Shown here: positions 8,355 through 15,744 of the stretch, one piece after another
Layout: each line of letters begins with the position of its first letter
Numbering within the stretch: position 1 is the stretch's first letter
From: Symbiobacterium thermophilum
GTDB taxonomy: Bacteria > Bacillota > Sulfobacillia > DYFQ01
Assembly: GCA_020725105.1 (NCBI GenBank)
Contig: DYFQ01000021.1
Location: forward strand, 9,016 to 44,670
Reading direction: 5' to 3'
DNA: 35,655 bases
The notes under the pieces: model-generated
Told to the model about the DNA's origin: nothing
The model's database searches: none
Seen by the model: only the letters and a program-made list of their open reading frames with translations
Program-made: the position numbers and the translations under genes

Positions 8355-8997
8355 TGGCCCGACCCCCTTCGCGGCGCGGCGGCGCCTCGGGCGGTGCCCG
8401 GGCGCGCTTGCGCTAACACGCTTATGAAGGGCACTCCGGAGCTAGTCGAAGGGTTAGCCGGGGGCCGGCGGGGCACACTAGCGCCGAGGTCTGTAGCGGC
8501 CGAGCGCAGACCGGGCGGGGCAGCCCGGGGGCTGTCCCGCCCGGTCGAGCAAAGGTCGTGTCCGGCGCCGGCGCCCCTCGCTTCCGGCACCCGCGTTCGC
8601 GAAAGCGAACCCGGCCTGCCGCCGGCGACGGCCCCGGTGTCAGCCACGGCCGGCGCCAAGGTCCCGGCCGGTTCCCAACGGGTCCCGCCAGGCCAACCGG
8701 TCTGCCGGGGCCGGGAAAGGATCGGCCCGGGCCGGGCTAAGATGGCGCCGGGTCCTGTAGCCGTCACCGACCGTCGCCAGACGGCCGGTGGCCGCGAAAG
8801 GTTCCGCGTGAACGCGGCGCCGCGGATCCGCCGCCGTCGAGGAACCGATCGAGCCGGGTACCGCAGTGCTCCCGTACGGTCGCCAGATCGTCCGGGGGTG
8901 CGAAGGTATCCGGCCCGGTCCGACCGCAGGCTGCTACAGGCCTTGACTTGCTGCTCGAAGCCTCACCCTGCTTGAGGTTGCCTGCCCGAGCCCGGAT
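8355..8997. other. Non-coding stretch with strong hairpins, function unknown
   Basis: No reading frame here looks like a protein on either strand. Two inverted repeats stand out. One is a 17-base-pair stem with a four-base loop (arms 8509-8525 and 8530-8546, one G-U pair). The other is a six-base-pair stem capped by a GAAA tetraloop (8595-8610). A third possible fold has outer arms GGTTCC 8800-8805 and GGAACC 8841-8846, enclosing CCGCG-TGAA-CGCGG. None is followed by a T-run, so they do not look like intrinsic terminators. In sequence this rich in GC some hairpins are expected by chance. I recognise no known RNA family here; the spmA promoter should be near the left end. Confidence 0.5.
8509..8546. 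repeat. 17-bp inverted repeat with 4-base loop
   Basis: The left arm starts GACCGGGCGGGG and the right arm ends CCCGCCCGGTC. All 17 positions pair if one G-U is allowed. The loop is CGGG. It lies within the gene-free stretch upstream of spmA, and no T-run follows on either strand. Confidence 0.7.
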
Positions 8998-9648
8998 CTA
9001 TTCCAGCTTCACACCGAGTTCAAACTGGAGCGCTGTCTGGCCCGGCACCGCGAAGCTGGCCGTCAACCGGACGGCGGTGGCCTGTACCGGAATGGCGGTG
9101 AAGGTGATGGTGCCGGTCGCCGACCGCCCGGGCAGCAGGTTGCCGATAAGGTCGGGGTCGGCGCTGGTCGCCTGGTAGTAAGTATTGCCCACCCACAGCC
9201 GCGCGTCCGTGTTGTAGCTGATGTAGGAGGCCGAGGCGTTCTCGATGGTCAACGTGACGACGCTGCCGCCCGCGGTCCTGGTGACCTGCTCCACGATGAG
9301 GGTCACGCCGTTCCTGGTCATGCCCACGGGCGTCCGGTAGGCGGCCCCCGGGTCGGCCCCCAGGATGGTCACCCGCCCGGCTCCGGGTTGCGCCGGGCCG
9401 GCGGTCACGGTCACCGTCCGGGTGGCGTCGTTCCAGTCGACGGTGGCGCCCAGCGCCTGCGCGACGAAGCGGAGGGTCACGAAGATGCGGCCGCCCTGGA
9501 TGAAGGGCGGGACGTCCGAGGCGACCTCCCGTCCGTTGACCACGACCCGTATCGGGGCCTGGGCCCAGATGCCCGTGGAAAGCAGTGTCAGCAGCAGGGC
9601 CGCGACCAGCAGCACTCCAACCCGGCGCCCCCGCGTCACGCGGACCAT
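8998..9648 (-). CDS. Secreted copper-amine-oxidase-N-like domain protein
   Basis: A 216-residue exported protein. Residues 1-30 form a signal peptide: Arg-rich start, hydrophobic core VGVLLVAALLLTLLSTG, then a likely cut after WAQA. Residues about 31-80 match the copper amine oxidase N-terminal-like domain common in Clostridia: IRVVVNGREV, PPFIQGGRIFVTLRFVAQALG, VDWNDATRTVTV. In bacteria this domain is usually a cell-envelope module without oxidase activity. The C-terminal part (about 95-216) is beta-rich and resembles DUF4352-like ligand or interaction domains, but I cannot name it firmly. The ATG at 9648 abuts GAAGGGAG; GTG three codons later is an equally plausible start. Confidence 0.75.
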   Translation of the reverse strand: MVRVTRGRRVGVLLVAALLLTLLSTGIWAQAPIRVVVNGREVASDVPPFIQGGRIFVTLRFVAQALGATVDWNDATRTVTVTAGPAQPGAGRVTILGADPGAAYRTPVGMTRNGVTLIVEQVTRTAGGSVVTLTIENASASYISYNTDARLWVGNTYYQATSADPDLIGNLLPGRSATGTITFTAIPVQATAVRLTASFAVPGQTALQFELGVKLE

Positions 9649-9748
9649 CTCCCTTCCATAACCGACCAGCTATGCCAGGGTGCGGCTCCGCGCTGGGTTT
9701 CGCCGGGTGCAAGGAAATACCCTGCCTGCCGGCAGCGAGCGAGAGCGA

Positions 9749-9769
9749 GGGCGGGCGCAAGGCCCGCCC
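9749..9769 (-). terminator. Hairpin just after the SASP gene
   Basis: A perfect eight-base-pair stem (GGGCGGGC / GCCCGCCC) with a five-base loop begins within a few bases of the SASP stop codon. It is a plausible 3' end for that transcript, but the T-run of a classic intrinsic terminator is missing. Confidence 0.4.
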
Positions 9770-9774
9770 CGCCG

Positions 9775-10158
9775 CTACTCCATGTTCCGCTGAGCCCATT
9801 CGACCATCCGCCTGACCATCCGACCGCCGATCCGGCCTCCCAGGCGGCCTCCCACGAGGCCGCACTCGCGGGAGGTCATGTTGGGCCACCCCACAGCGTC
9901 GATCCTGTCGAGCAGGCCCAGTTCGGCGGCGACCTGGAGCTTGCGCTGGTCGAGAAACGCCTCGAACGCCTCCCGCGAGAGAGGCCGTCCGGGCTGGCCA
10001 CCCAGTTCGGCTGCGACTTCGTACTTCAGGCGTTCCAGGAAGGGAGCGGCACCGGGAACCAGATGCGCCCGATCCCGAGAACCCAGAAGCGTCACCTCCT
10101 CCGGGCTTTCGCGGCGCCGCGGCCGGCCGGGAGGGCGGCCGCGCCCGCCGCCGGCCAT
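9775..10158 (-). CDS. Alpha/beta-type small acid-soluble spore protein
   Basis: This protein would coat and protect forespore DNA. The C-terminal half carries the SASP signature WPNMTSRECGLVGG followed by MVRRMVEWAQRNME. The first SASP helix motif occurs twice: KYEVAAELG at 45-53 and KLQVAAELG at 73-81. The second is at the normal distance from the C-terminal motif. Only the first has the Glu-Val bond expected for the germination protease GPR. From the ATG at 10158 it is 127 residues, longer than usual, with an Arg/Gly/Pro-rich head. A strong GGAGGAGGTGA lies inside the frame, eight bases before an in-frame CTG at 10086, so the real start may be that CTG (103 residues). A sigma-G-type promoter lies just upstream. 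Confidence 0.87.
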   Translation of the reverse strand: MAGGGRGRPPGRPRRRESPEEVTLLGSRDRAHLVPGAAPFLERLKYEVAAELGGQPGRPLSREAFEAFLDQRKLQVAAELGLLDRIDAVGWPNMTSRECGLVGGRLGGRIGGRMVRRMVEWAQRNME

Positions 10159-10172
10159 GGAGCAGCCGGAAA

Positions 10173-10203
10173 TAGCATGCGTCGGGATTATACAGAATAT
10201 TTT
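10173..10203 (-). promoter_or_regulatory. Candidate sigma-G promoter of the SASP gene
   Basis: On the minus strand AAAATA (10198-10203), 18 bases, then CATGCTA (10173-10179). This fits the forespore sigma-G pattern (HATR, 18-base spacer, CATNHTA). The AT-rich patch stands out in this GC-rich sequence. It lies 15 bases before the ATG at 10158. Confidence 0.6.
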
Positions 10204-10305
10204 GACTTAATTGGTCCCCAAAACCGCCGGCTCGGGCCAGGCAGGTGGAAGCCGGCGACCCGGGCAATATCTTGCGGGCAGGCAGGACCCGGAGGGATGA
10301 GACGG

Positions 10306-11343
10306 ATGGCCATGCGCCCCTTGAACGGCGCGGATGGCGCGGAACACGCGCGCGGCGCGGATCGGGGAGGCCCGGCGACCCGCGGCGACCGTGCGGCCGC
10401 GTGGTTGCTGGCCCTGACCCCACTGTTCTGGGCCGGCAACTTCCTGGCCGGCAAGTACGTGGTCGGCCACTGGAGCCCGGTGGTGATCACCGCCGCGCGC
10501 TGGACCGTGGCCGCCGCCGTGCTGGTGCCCTACTGTCGCTGGCGGGAAGGAGGCTGGCCCCGGCCGCGCCGGGGACCCATGCCCTGGGGCACACTGTGGC
10601 TCTTGGGGGCCACGGGCATCTTCGGGTTCAACATTCTCCTCTACCGGGCGCTGCAGTCGACCACGACCATCAGCGGAAGCCTGCTGCACGCGGCTACCCC
10701 GGTCGTCACGGCCGGCCTGGCCGCCGTGATCCTGAAGGAGGGCATCAGGGCGCGGCTTGTGGCCGGGATCGGGCTATCGGTGACAGGAGTGGCGGTGATC
10801 CTGACCGGCGGCTCCCTGGCCGCCCTGGCCAGCCTGACCTTTAACCCGGGCGACCTGGTGATGCTCCTGGCGGTGCTCGCCTGGGCGGTCTACTCGGTGC
10901 TGGGCAGGCAGGTGATGGACCGGTTGTCGCCCCTGGCCGCCACGACCTACGCCGTCCTGGCTGGCCTGGTCCTCCTGTGGCCCGCCGCCCTCTGGGAACT
11001 GGCGCGCGGCCGCTGGCCGGCCTGGTCCCTGCCGGGCGCGGCCGCCATCGGGTACATGGGCCTGTTTGCCTCGGTGGTTGCCTTCGTCTGGTGGTACCGG
11101 GGAGTCAGGCAACTGGGGGCCGCGCGGGCGTCGGTCTTCACCAACCTGCTCCCGGTGTACACCAGCGCCCTCGCGGTGGCCGTGGCCGGCGAATCCCTCA
11201 CCCTGGCCCACGTGGTTGGCGGCCTGCTGGTCGCGGCCGGTGTCACCCTGCCGGCCACCGGACGGGCCCGGCGGGCGCAGCTCAGCCCGGCCCGGCCGCT
11301 TCCGTCACCAGAGTCTGGAACCGGTCGTACAGCCGGCGGGTGA
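10306..11343 (+). CDS. EamA/DMT-superfamily transporter
   Basis: A protein of about 345 residues with ten predicted membrane helices in two EamA repeats. The first runs from LLALTPLFWAGNFLAGKYVVG to VTGVAVILTGG, and the second from GDLVMLLAVLAWAVYSVLGRQ to VVGGLLVAAGVTL. The WAGNF motif, the GFNILLYRALQST segment and VFTNLLPVYTSALAVAVAGE are typical of drug/metabolite exporters; the substrate is unknown. GGAGGG at 10291 is well spaced for the ATG at 10306; the ATG at 10297 abuts it. It is the only plus-strand gene of its neighbourhood, and its last 62 bases overlap the convergent aminotransferase gene. Confidence 0.9.
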   Translation: MAMRPLNGADGAEHARGADRGGPATRGDRAAAWLLALTPLFWAGNFLAGKYVVGHWSPVVITAARWTVAAAVLVPYCRWREGGWPRPRRGPMPWGTLWLLGATGIFGFNILLYRALQSTTTISGSLLHAATPVVTAGLAAVILKEGIRARLVAGIGLSVTGVAVILTGGSLAALASLTFNPGDLVMLLAVLAWAVYSVLGRQVMDRLSPLAATTYAVLAGLVLLWPAALWELARGRWPAWSLPGAAAIGYMGLFASVVAFVWWYRGVRQLGAARASVFTNLLPVYTSALAVAVAGESLTLAHVVGGLLVAAGVTLPATGRARRAQLSPARPLPSPESGTGRTAGG

Positions 11344-12139
11344 GGGGGCCGACCCGCCCGTCGCCCACGGGCCGCCCGTCGACCAGGACCACGCCCAGCA
11401 CCTCGGAATAGGTGTCGGTGAGGAAGCACTCCTCCGCGGCGTGGAGTTCGGCCAGCCGGACCGGGCGCTCCGCCACCTCCAGCCCCAGTTCGCCGCAGAT
11501 CCCCAGGACAAGCTGGCGGCTGACGCCGGGCAGCACTCCTTCCCCGGCGGGCGGCGTCACCAGGCCGCCCCTCAGGACCAGAAACAGGTTGGACGCCGTG
11601 CCCTCGATGATGACCCCGTCGCGGTGGAGCAGGGCCTCGTAGGCTCCCTGCCGCTGAGCCCTGGCCCGCAGCAGCACGCTGGCCAGCAGGCTTGTGCTCT
11701 TGATGTGGCCCCAGGCCCAGCGAATGTCGGGCAGGGTGACGGCGGCAACACCGGCCTCCCTGACGGCGCCGGGCAGCGGGTGCACCTCCCGGCAGGTCAT
11801 CACCACGGTGGGCACGAGCCCCCGCGGGATCCCGTGCTCCCGTGGGGCGACGCCCCGCGTGACCTGAATGTAGATCATCGCGTCGCCAAGACCGCTGCGG
11901 TCAAGCAATTCGATGGCTGCGGGGGCCAGCTCCCGCGCCGGACGGCCCAGGTCGATCTCGACCGCCTGCAGGCTCTGCTCGAGCCGCATGAGGTGGGCGG
12001 CGAGATGGAAAGGCTTCCCGCCGTAAGCCCGGACCACCTCGTAGACGCTGTCACCGAACTGGAATCCCCGGTCCTCTACGGAAACGGTCGCTGCTTCGAT
12101 GGGCTGATAGACTCCGTTGACGTAGGCCATCGCGGGCAC
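11282..12139 (-). CDS. dat: D-alanine aminotransferase (class IV)
   Basis: A PLP enzyme of fold type IV, about 285 residues. The order of motifs follows Bacillus D-amino acid aminotransferase: VEDRGFQFGDSVYEVVRAYG near the start, MIYIQVTRGVAPREHGIP (typical of D-alanine rather than branched-chain enzymes), PLP lysine 147 in WGHIKSTSLLASVL, and GVIIEGTASNLFLV. It would interconvert D-alanine and D-glutamate for peptidoglycan. GTG at 12139 has GGGAGGTGATC ten bases upstream; ATG three codons later (12130) is also possible. The 3' end overlaps the EamA gene, and the 5' end is divergent from the hydrolase gene, 59 bases away. Confidence 0.88.
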   Translation of the reverse strand: MPAMAYVNGVYQPIEAATVSVEDRGFQFGDSVYEVVRAYGGKPFHLAAHLMRLEQSLQAVEIDLGRPARELAPAAIELLDRSGLGDAMIYIQVTRGVAPREHGIPRGLVPTVVMTCREVHPLPGAVREAGVAAVTLPDIRWAWGHIKSTSLLASVLLRARAQRQGAYEALLHRDGVIIEGTASNLFLVLRGGLVTPPAGEGVLPGVSRQLVLGICGELGLEVAERPVRLAELHAAEECFLTDTYSEVLGVVLVDGRPVGDGRVGPLTRRLYDRFQTLVTEAAGPG

Positions 12140-12198
12140 CCGAAGATCACCTCCCCCTCTCGTATACCACGGCCGGGCCTCGCGGCACACTACCCGCG

Positions 12199-13185
12199 AT
12201 GCAGCACCACTCCTTCCCCAGCCCGGTGCGGACCCGCTGGGCCGCCAACGATACCGTCCACGCCTGGTACCTTCCGCCGCCCGAAGCGGCGGCGCCCGCT
12301 CCCGCCCTGGTGCTGCTCCACGGCTACCGCATGGCCAAGGACCATCTCCTGCCCGTGGCTCAGTACCTGCGGCGGATGGGCTACGGGGTCTGGGTGCCGG
12401 ACCTGCCCTATCACGGGCAACGGACACTCTCCGGAAACGGTGCGCCCGGGCCGTCGCCGGCTCGCGACAACGGCCAGGACCCGGCCTCCCGCCCCGGACT
12501 GGCCGGGCTGGTCCGGGCGGGACTGGTGGATCCCGTGTCGCTGGCGGAGGCCGGCGCGGGCGACAGCGGCCGGCTGCCCTTCGGGGGCGACCTGGACGCG
12601 TACTGTCAGGCCGTCGGTCAGGCCATCGAAGACATGAGGTTGGGCCTGGACTGGCTGGCCGCCCGCCCGGAGATCGACCCTGCCCGGCTGGGGGTGGGGG
12701 GCTACAGCCTGGGCGGCGTGCTGGCGGCGGCCCTGATGGGGATCGAGCCTCGCTTCCGGGCGGGCGTGGCGCTGATGGGCGGCGGGGACTTCGCGGAGTT
12801 GATCCTCTCGTCGTCCATCGGCGAGGACGTGCGCCGGCAGTTGCTGGCGGCGGGCTGGTCGAAGACCGACCTCCGGGAAGCTTTCCGGCCCTACGACCCC
12901 ATCACCCACGGCGCCAGGGTCCGGAATCTGCTGATGATCAACGGCCGGCGCGACCCGGTGATCCCCCGGTCCTGCGTGGACCGGCTGTGGCAGGCCGTCC
13001 GGCCGGGGAGCGGCAACCGGCTGGTCTGGGGGCCGTGGACCCACGTTCCCCCGCCCGGCCCCGTCCGCCACCACGTCCTGGCCCACCTCCGGCGCCACCT
13101 GCCCCCGGCCGCCCGCGCCCTCCGGCCGGCCTGGTGGCGGAGCCTCCGCCGGGCTCCGGCCGCCGGCCAGAGAACTCGCTCCTGA
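12199..13185 (+). CDS. Alpha/beta-hydrolase fold esterase-like protein
   Basis: A 328-residue alpha/beta hydrolase. The oxyanion segment is LVLLHGYRMAKDHLLP (residues 38-53). The nucleophile elbow is GYSLGG, with Ser170. The acid is probably Asp252 in MINGRRDPVIP, and the base His282 in WGPWTHVPPP, so the full triad is present. Residues about 75-130 are a Gly/Pro/Ala-rich insertion before the cap region. There is no signal peptide, so it is probably cytosolic. The substrate is unknown; the elbow and C-terminus resemble dienelactone-hydrolase or acyl-peptidase-like groups. No ribosome site is visible before the ATG at 12199; it may be leaderless or start differently. Confidence 0.82.
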   Translation: MQHHSFPSPVRTRWAANDTVHAWYLPPPEAAAPAPALVLLHGYRMAKDHLLPVAQYLRRMGYGVWVPDLPYHGQRTLSGNGAPGPSPARDNGQDPASRPGLAGLVRAGLVDPVSLAEAGAGDSGRLPFGGDLDAYCQAVGQAIEDMRLGLDWLAARPEIDPARLGVGGYSLGGVLAAALMGIEPRFRAGVALMGGGDFAELILSSSIGEDVRRQLLAAGWSKTDLREAFRPYDPITHGARVRNLLMINGRRDPVIPRSCVDRLWQAVRPGSGNRLVWGPWTHVPPPGPVRHHVLAHLRRHLPPAARALRPAWWRSLRRAPAAGQRTRS

Positions 13186-13224
13186 GCCGCCCTGGCCGCC
13201 GCGGTTGCCACATATTCATGAACC

Positions 13225-14787
13225 GTGGCCTCACCGCTGGTGCGCGGCACCATCCTTTTGTCCCTTTCGGGCCTGATCGCCAGAGGCCTGGGCTTTTTGC
13301 AGACCCTGGTGGTGATTCGCCTGGGCGGGCCCGAGGCCGTCGGCCTGTACCGGATGGTGGCCCCCACCTTCTGGACGCTGCTCATCGTGACCACGGCGGG
13401 GGTTCCCTACGCCGTGGCCAGGCTGGTGGCGGAGTTCGACGCCCGCCGCCGCCCCGCCGCCGTTGGCCGGACGGTGCGGGCCGGCCTTGGCTGGGTCGGA
13501 CCGGCGGGAGCCGCTGCCTTTCTGGGCCTGGCCCTGGGTGGCCCGCTGCTGGGCGCCCGCCTGTGGGCCGATCCCCGCGCCTCGGGCGTGCTGGCCACCC
13601 TCGCCCCGGCCATCCTGGTCATGAGCGTGAGTGCGGTCGTCCGCGCCTTTCTCCAGGGGCTACGGCGGATGGGGAGCCTGGCCCTGGCCCAGGGAGTGGA
13701 GCAGGCGGTGAACACCGGGTTCGTGCTCTACCGGATCATGACAGCCGGTCCAGGCCAGTGCCCTGAAGAACTGGCCCGGACCCTGGCCCTCGGCGTACTG
13801 CTGGGCGAGACGGCGGGACTCGTGGTCGCGGCCGGCGCGCTCCGGGCGCGGCGCGGCGGCCTGCCGGACGAACATCCGGGGCCGTGGGCGTTCCGGTTCA
13901 TGGCGGCCCTGGAGGACGGGGACATCCCCCGGCGCATGGCGCGCCTGGCCGCGCCCGTGGCCGCCGGCCGTGTCCTGGCCTCCCTCGCGCTTTCCCTCAA
14001 CGTGCTGCTGATCCCGGCCCGGCTGCGCGTTGCCGGCCACCCGGTGGAACAGGCCACCGCCCTCTTTGGCCAGCTGAGCGGCGTGGCCCTGCCCGTCGCC
14101 TTCCTCCCCAACCTCTTCTGGCTCGCCCTGGGAGCCAATCTGGTGCCGTCCGTAGCCCGGCTTGTCGCGGCCGGGCGCCAGGAAGCCGTCCGGCGCCAGG
14201 CGGGGCGGGCCATCAGCGCCGCGGTCGTGCTGGGCATCCCGATGAGCCTGGGCCTGGTCCTGCTGGCCGCCCCCCTGTCCGCCCGCCTGTTCGGCGTCGC
14301 CGAGGCGGCGCGCCTCACCGCCCTGGTGTCCGCCGGCGCCTGCCTCATCTTCCTCCGGACGACCAGCGTGGCCATTCTGCAGGGACTGGGGCGCCCCAAC
14401 GTCCCCGTGTGGACCGCGCTGGCCGCGCTTTTCGCCGACAGCCTGCTAGTCTGGCACCTGGCGGCCCGGCCCGAACTGGGCATCAGGGGTGCCGCCCTGG
14501 CCTCGCTGGTCAACTTCGGGGTGGGGGCCACCCTCAACGTGCTGGCCATCTGCCGCCTGACCGGGCTCCGGGCCGACCTCCGGGCCTGGCTGGTTCAGCC
14601 GGTTCAGGTCACCGCCGCCGCCCTGGTCGCGGCGGCCGGCGGCGCCCGGCTGGCGGCCGCCGCCGGTACCTCCGCCACCTGGAGCCTGGGGCTGGCGGGA
14701 GCGGTTTTCCTGGCCGGCTACGCCCTGGGACTCCGGCTCACCGGCCTCCACGAGAAGCTGGGGCTGGGCTCGGGGCGCGCCGGGTGA
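13225..14787 (+). CDS. SpoVB-like polysaccharide/lipid flippase (MOP superfamily)
   Basis: A 520-residue membrane protein with about 12-14 helices. The start LVRGTILLSLSGLIARGLGF resembles SpoVB/MurJ-like flippases, as do GGPEAVGLYRMVAPTF and AVVRAFLQGLRRM. SpoVB is needed for spore cortex synthesis, probably as a lipid II flippase; whether this protein does the same or exports another polymer intermediate is inference. The GTG start at 13225 fits the family N-terminus but has no good ribosome site. The gene follows the hydrolase on the same strand by 39 bases. Its last 342 bases are antisense to the open frame of the LigD-type polymerase. Confidence 0.82.
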   Translation: MASPLVRGTILLSLSGLIARGLGFLQTLVVIRLGGPEAVGLYRMVAPTFWTLLIVTTAGVPYAVARLVAEFDARRRPAAVGRTVRAGLGWVGPAGAAAFLGLALGGPLLGARLWADPRASGVLATLAPAILVMSVSAVVRAFLQGLRRMGSLALAQGVEQAVNTGFVLYRIMTAGPGQCPEELARTLALGVLLGETAGLVVAAGALRARRGGLPDEHPGPWAFRFMAALEDGDIPRRMARLAAPVAAGRVLASLALSLNVLLIPARLRVAGHPVEQATALFGQLSGVALPVAFLPNLFWLALGANLVPSVARLVAAGRQEAVRRQAGRAISAAVVLGIPMSLGLVLLAAPLSARLFGVAEAARLTALVSAGACLIFLRTTSVAILQGLGRPNVPVWTALAALFADSLLVWHLAARPELGIRGAALASLVNFGVGATLNVLAICRLTGLRADLRAWLVQPVQVTAAALVAAAGGARLAAAAGTSATWSLGLAGAVFLAGYALGLRLTGLHEKLGLGSGRAG

Positions 14788-15744
14788 CAGGCTGCCGCTC
14801 CTGGTGGCCGTAAAGCGCCGCCGGTCGTTCCTGGCCGCCGGTGGCACGCCCAGTTCGGCCATGGCGGGCGAGGGGTCCTGTCGGTCGCGGAGCGCCGGGC
14901 CGAACAGGTCACCAAGCCGCCTCACGCGCTCGGGCACGGTGGCGATGGTGAAGGCTTCGGGCTGCACCGACTCCAGTTCGTCCCAGGTCACGGGGGTTGA
15001 AACCGGAGCCCCGGGCCGCGGGCGCGGGCTGTAGACCCCGGCCACGGTCTTGCCGGCCAGGTTCTGCAGGTGGTCGATGTAGACCCCGTGCCGGCGGGCG
15101 ACCACCCGCTCCCGGGTGGTCAGCGACGGGTCGGCCCGGTGGATGACGCCGGCCACCGCGTCGACCAGGTTGGCCAGGTCCCGGTAGCCGAAGCGGGGGG
15201 CCACGGGCAGGAACAGGTGAAGCCCGGTGGCGCCGGAGGTCTGGACGTGAAGCCGGAGGCCCCACCGGGCCAGCACCTGCCGGACCAGCCAGGCCACGCG
15301 GACCACGTCGGAGAAGGGAACGCCCGCCGACGGGTCCAGGTCGAAGACGGCAAAGTCGGGGGTGTCGAGCCTTTCTACCCGGGACGACCACGGGTGAAGC
15401 TCGATGGCCGCCAGATTGCCCAGCCAGGCCAGGGTGGCGGAACTATCGGCAACCACGTAGCGGATGGTGCGCTCCGAGTGGGGAACCGCCACCGTGCGGA
15501 CCCAGGCCGGCGCTCCCTCGGGGCAGTCCTTCTGGTAGAAGGATTCGCCCGCGATGCCGTCGGGCCAGCGGGTGAGCACCAGGGGCCGGTCCTCGAGGTG
15601 GCGCAGAAGCACCGGGGCCATCGCCAGGTAGTAGCGCACCAGGTCGCCCTTGGTGAAACCGGACTCGGGCCAGAGCACCTTGTCCCAGTTGGTCAGGGTG
15701 ACCCGGCGCCCGCCGACGTCCACCACCTGTTTACGGCGGCCCAA
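14446..15744 (-). CDS. LigD-type NHEJ polymerase/primase domain
   Basis: A stand-alone polymerase of the archaeo-eukaryotic primase type that fills or extends ends during end joining. The polymerase domain spans about residues 10-298. It has GFTKGDLVRYYL, the metal aspartates in VFDLDPSAG (Asp135, Asp137), the nucleotide-binding TSGATGLHLFLPV (170-181) and the third acid in YIDHLQNLAGKTV (Asp224). After residue 298 there is a low-complexity Gly/Gln/Pro-rich tail of 134 residues; from about residue 320 it is antisense to the flippase gene, so the tail is probably not ancestral. TTG at 15744 has GGAGG six bases before it and overlaps the ligase gene. The phosphoesterase domain of full LigD is absent. 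Confidence 0.88.
   Translation of the reverse strand: MGRRKQVVDVGGRRVTLTNWDKVLWPESGFTKGDLVRYYLAMAPVLLRHLEDRPLVLTRWPDGIAGESFYQKDCPEGAPAWVRTVAVPHSERTIRYVVADSSATLAWLGNLAAIELHPWSSRVERLDTPDFAVFDLDPSAGVPFSDVVRVAWLVRQVLARWGLRLHVQTSGATGLHLFLPVAPRFGYRDLANLVDAVAGVIHRADPSLTTRERVVARRHGVYIDHLQNLAGKTVAGVYSPRPRPGAPVSTPVTWDELESVQPEAFTIATVPERVRRLGDLFGPALRDRQDPSPAMAELGVPPAARNDRRRFTATRSGSLSPGAPRAQPQLLVEAGEPESQGVAGQENRSRQPQAPGGGGTGGGRQPGAAGRRDQGGGGDLNRLNQPGPEVGPEPGQAADGQHVEGGPHPEVDQRGQGGTPDAQFGPGRQVPD

Noticed and set aside
8509-8546. Intrinsic terminator at the 17-bp stem
   Set aside because: There is no T-run on either strand and no gene ends close to it.
7689-8975. Long plus-strand open frames over spmA and the region after it
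   Set aside because: GC-rich DNA has few stops. The predicted proteins are Arg/Gly/Pro/Ala-rich with no domain, and they lie opposite spmA, so I treat them as chance frames.
9388-10305. Long N-terminal extension of the EamA gene
   Set aside because: It would run over the secreted protein and SASP genes on the other strand and has no membrane-protein character; the transporter starts near 10306.
12140-12427. Extension of the aminotransferase frame to 12427
   Set aside because: It would overlap the hydrolase gene in antisense, and the family N-terminus starts at MAYVNGVYQ.
13180-13230. Sigma-E promoter before the SpoVB-like gene
   Set aside because: CATATTCAT resembles a -10 but lies only a few bases before the GTG and has no matching -35.
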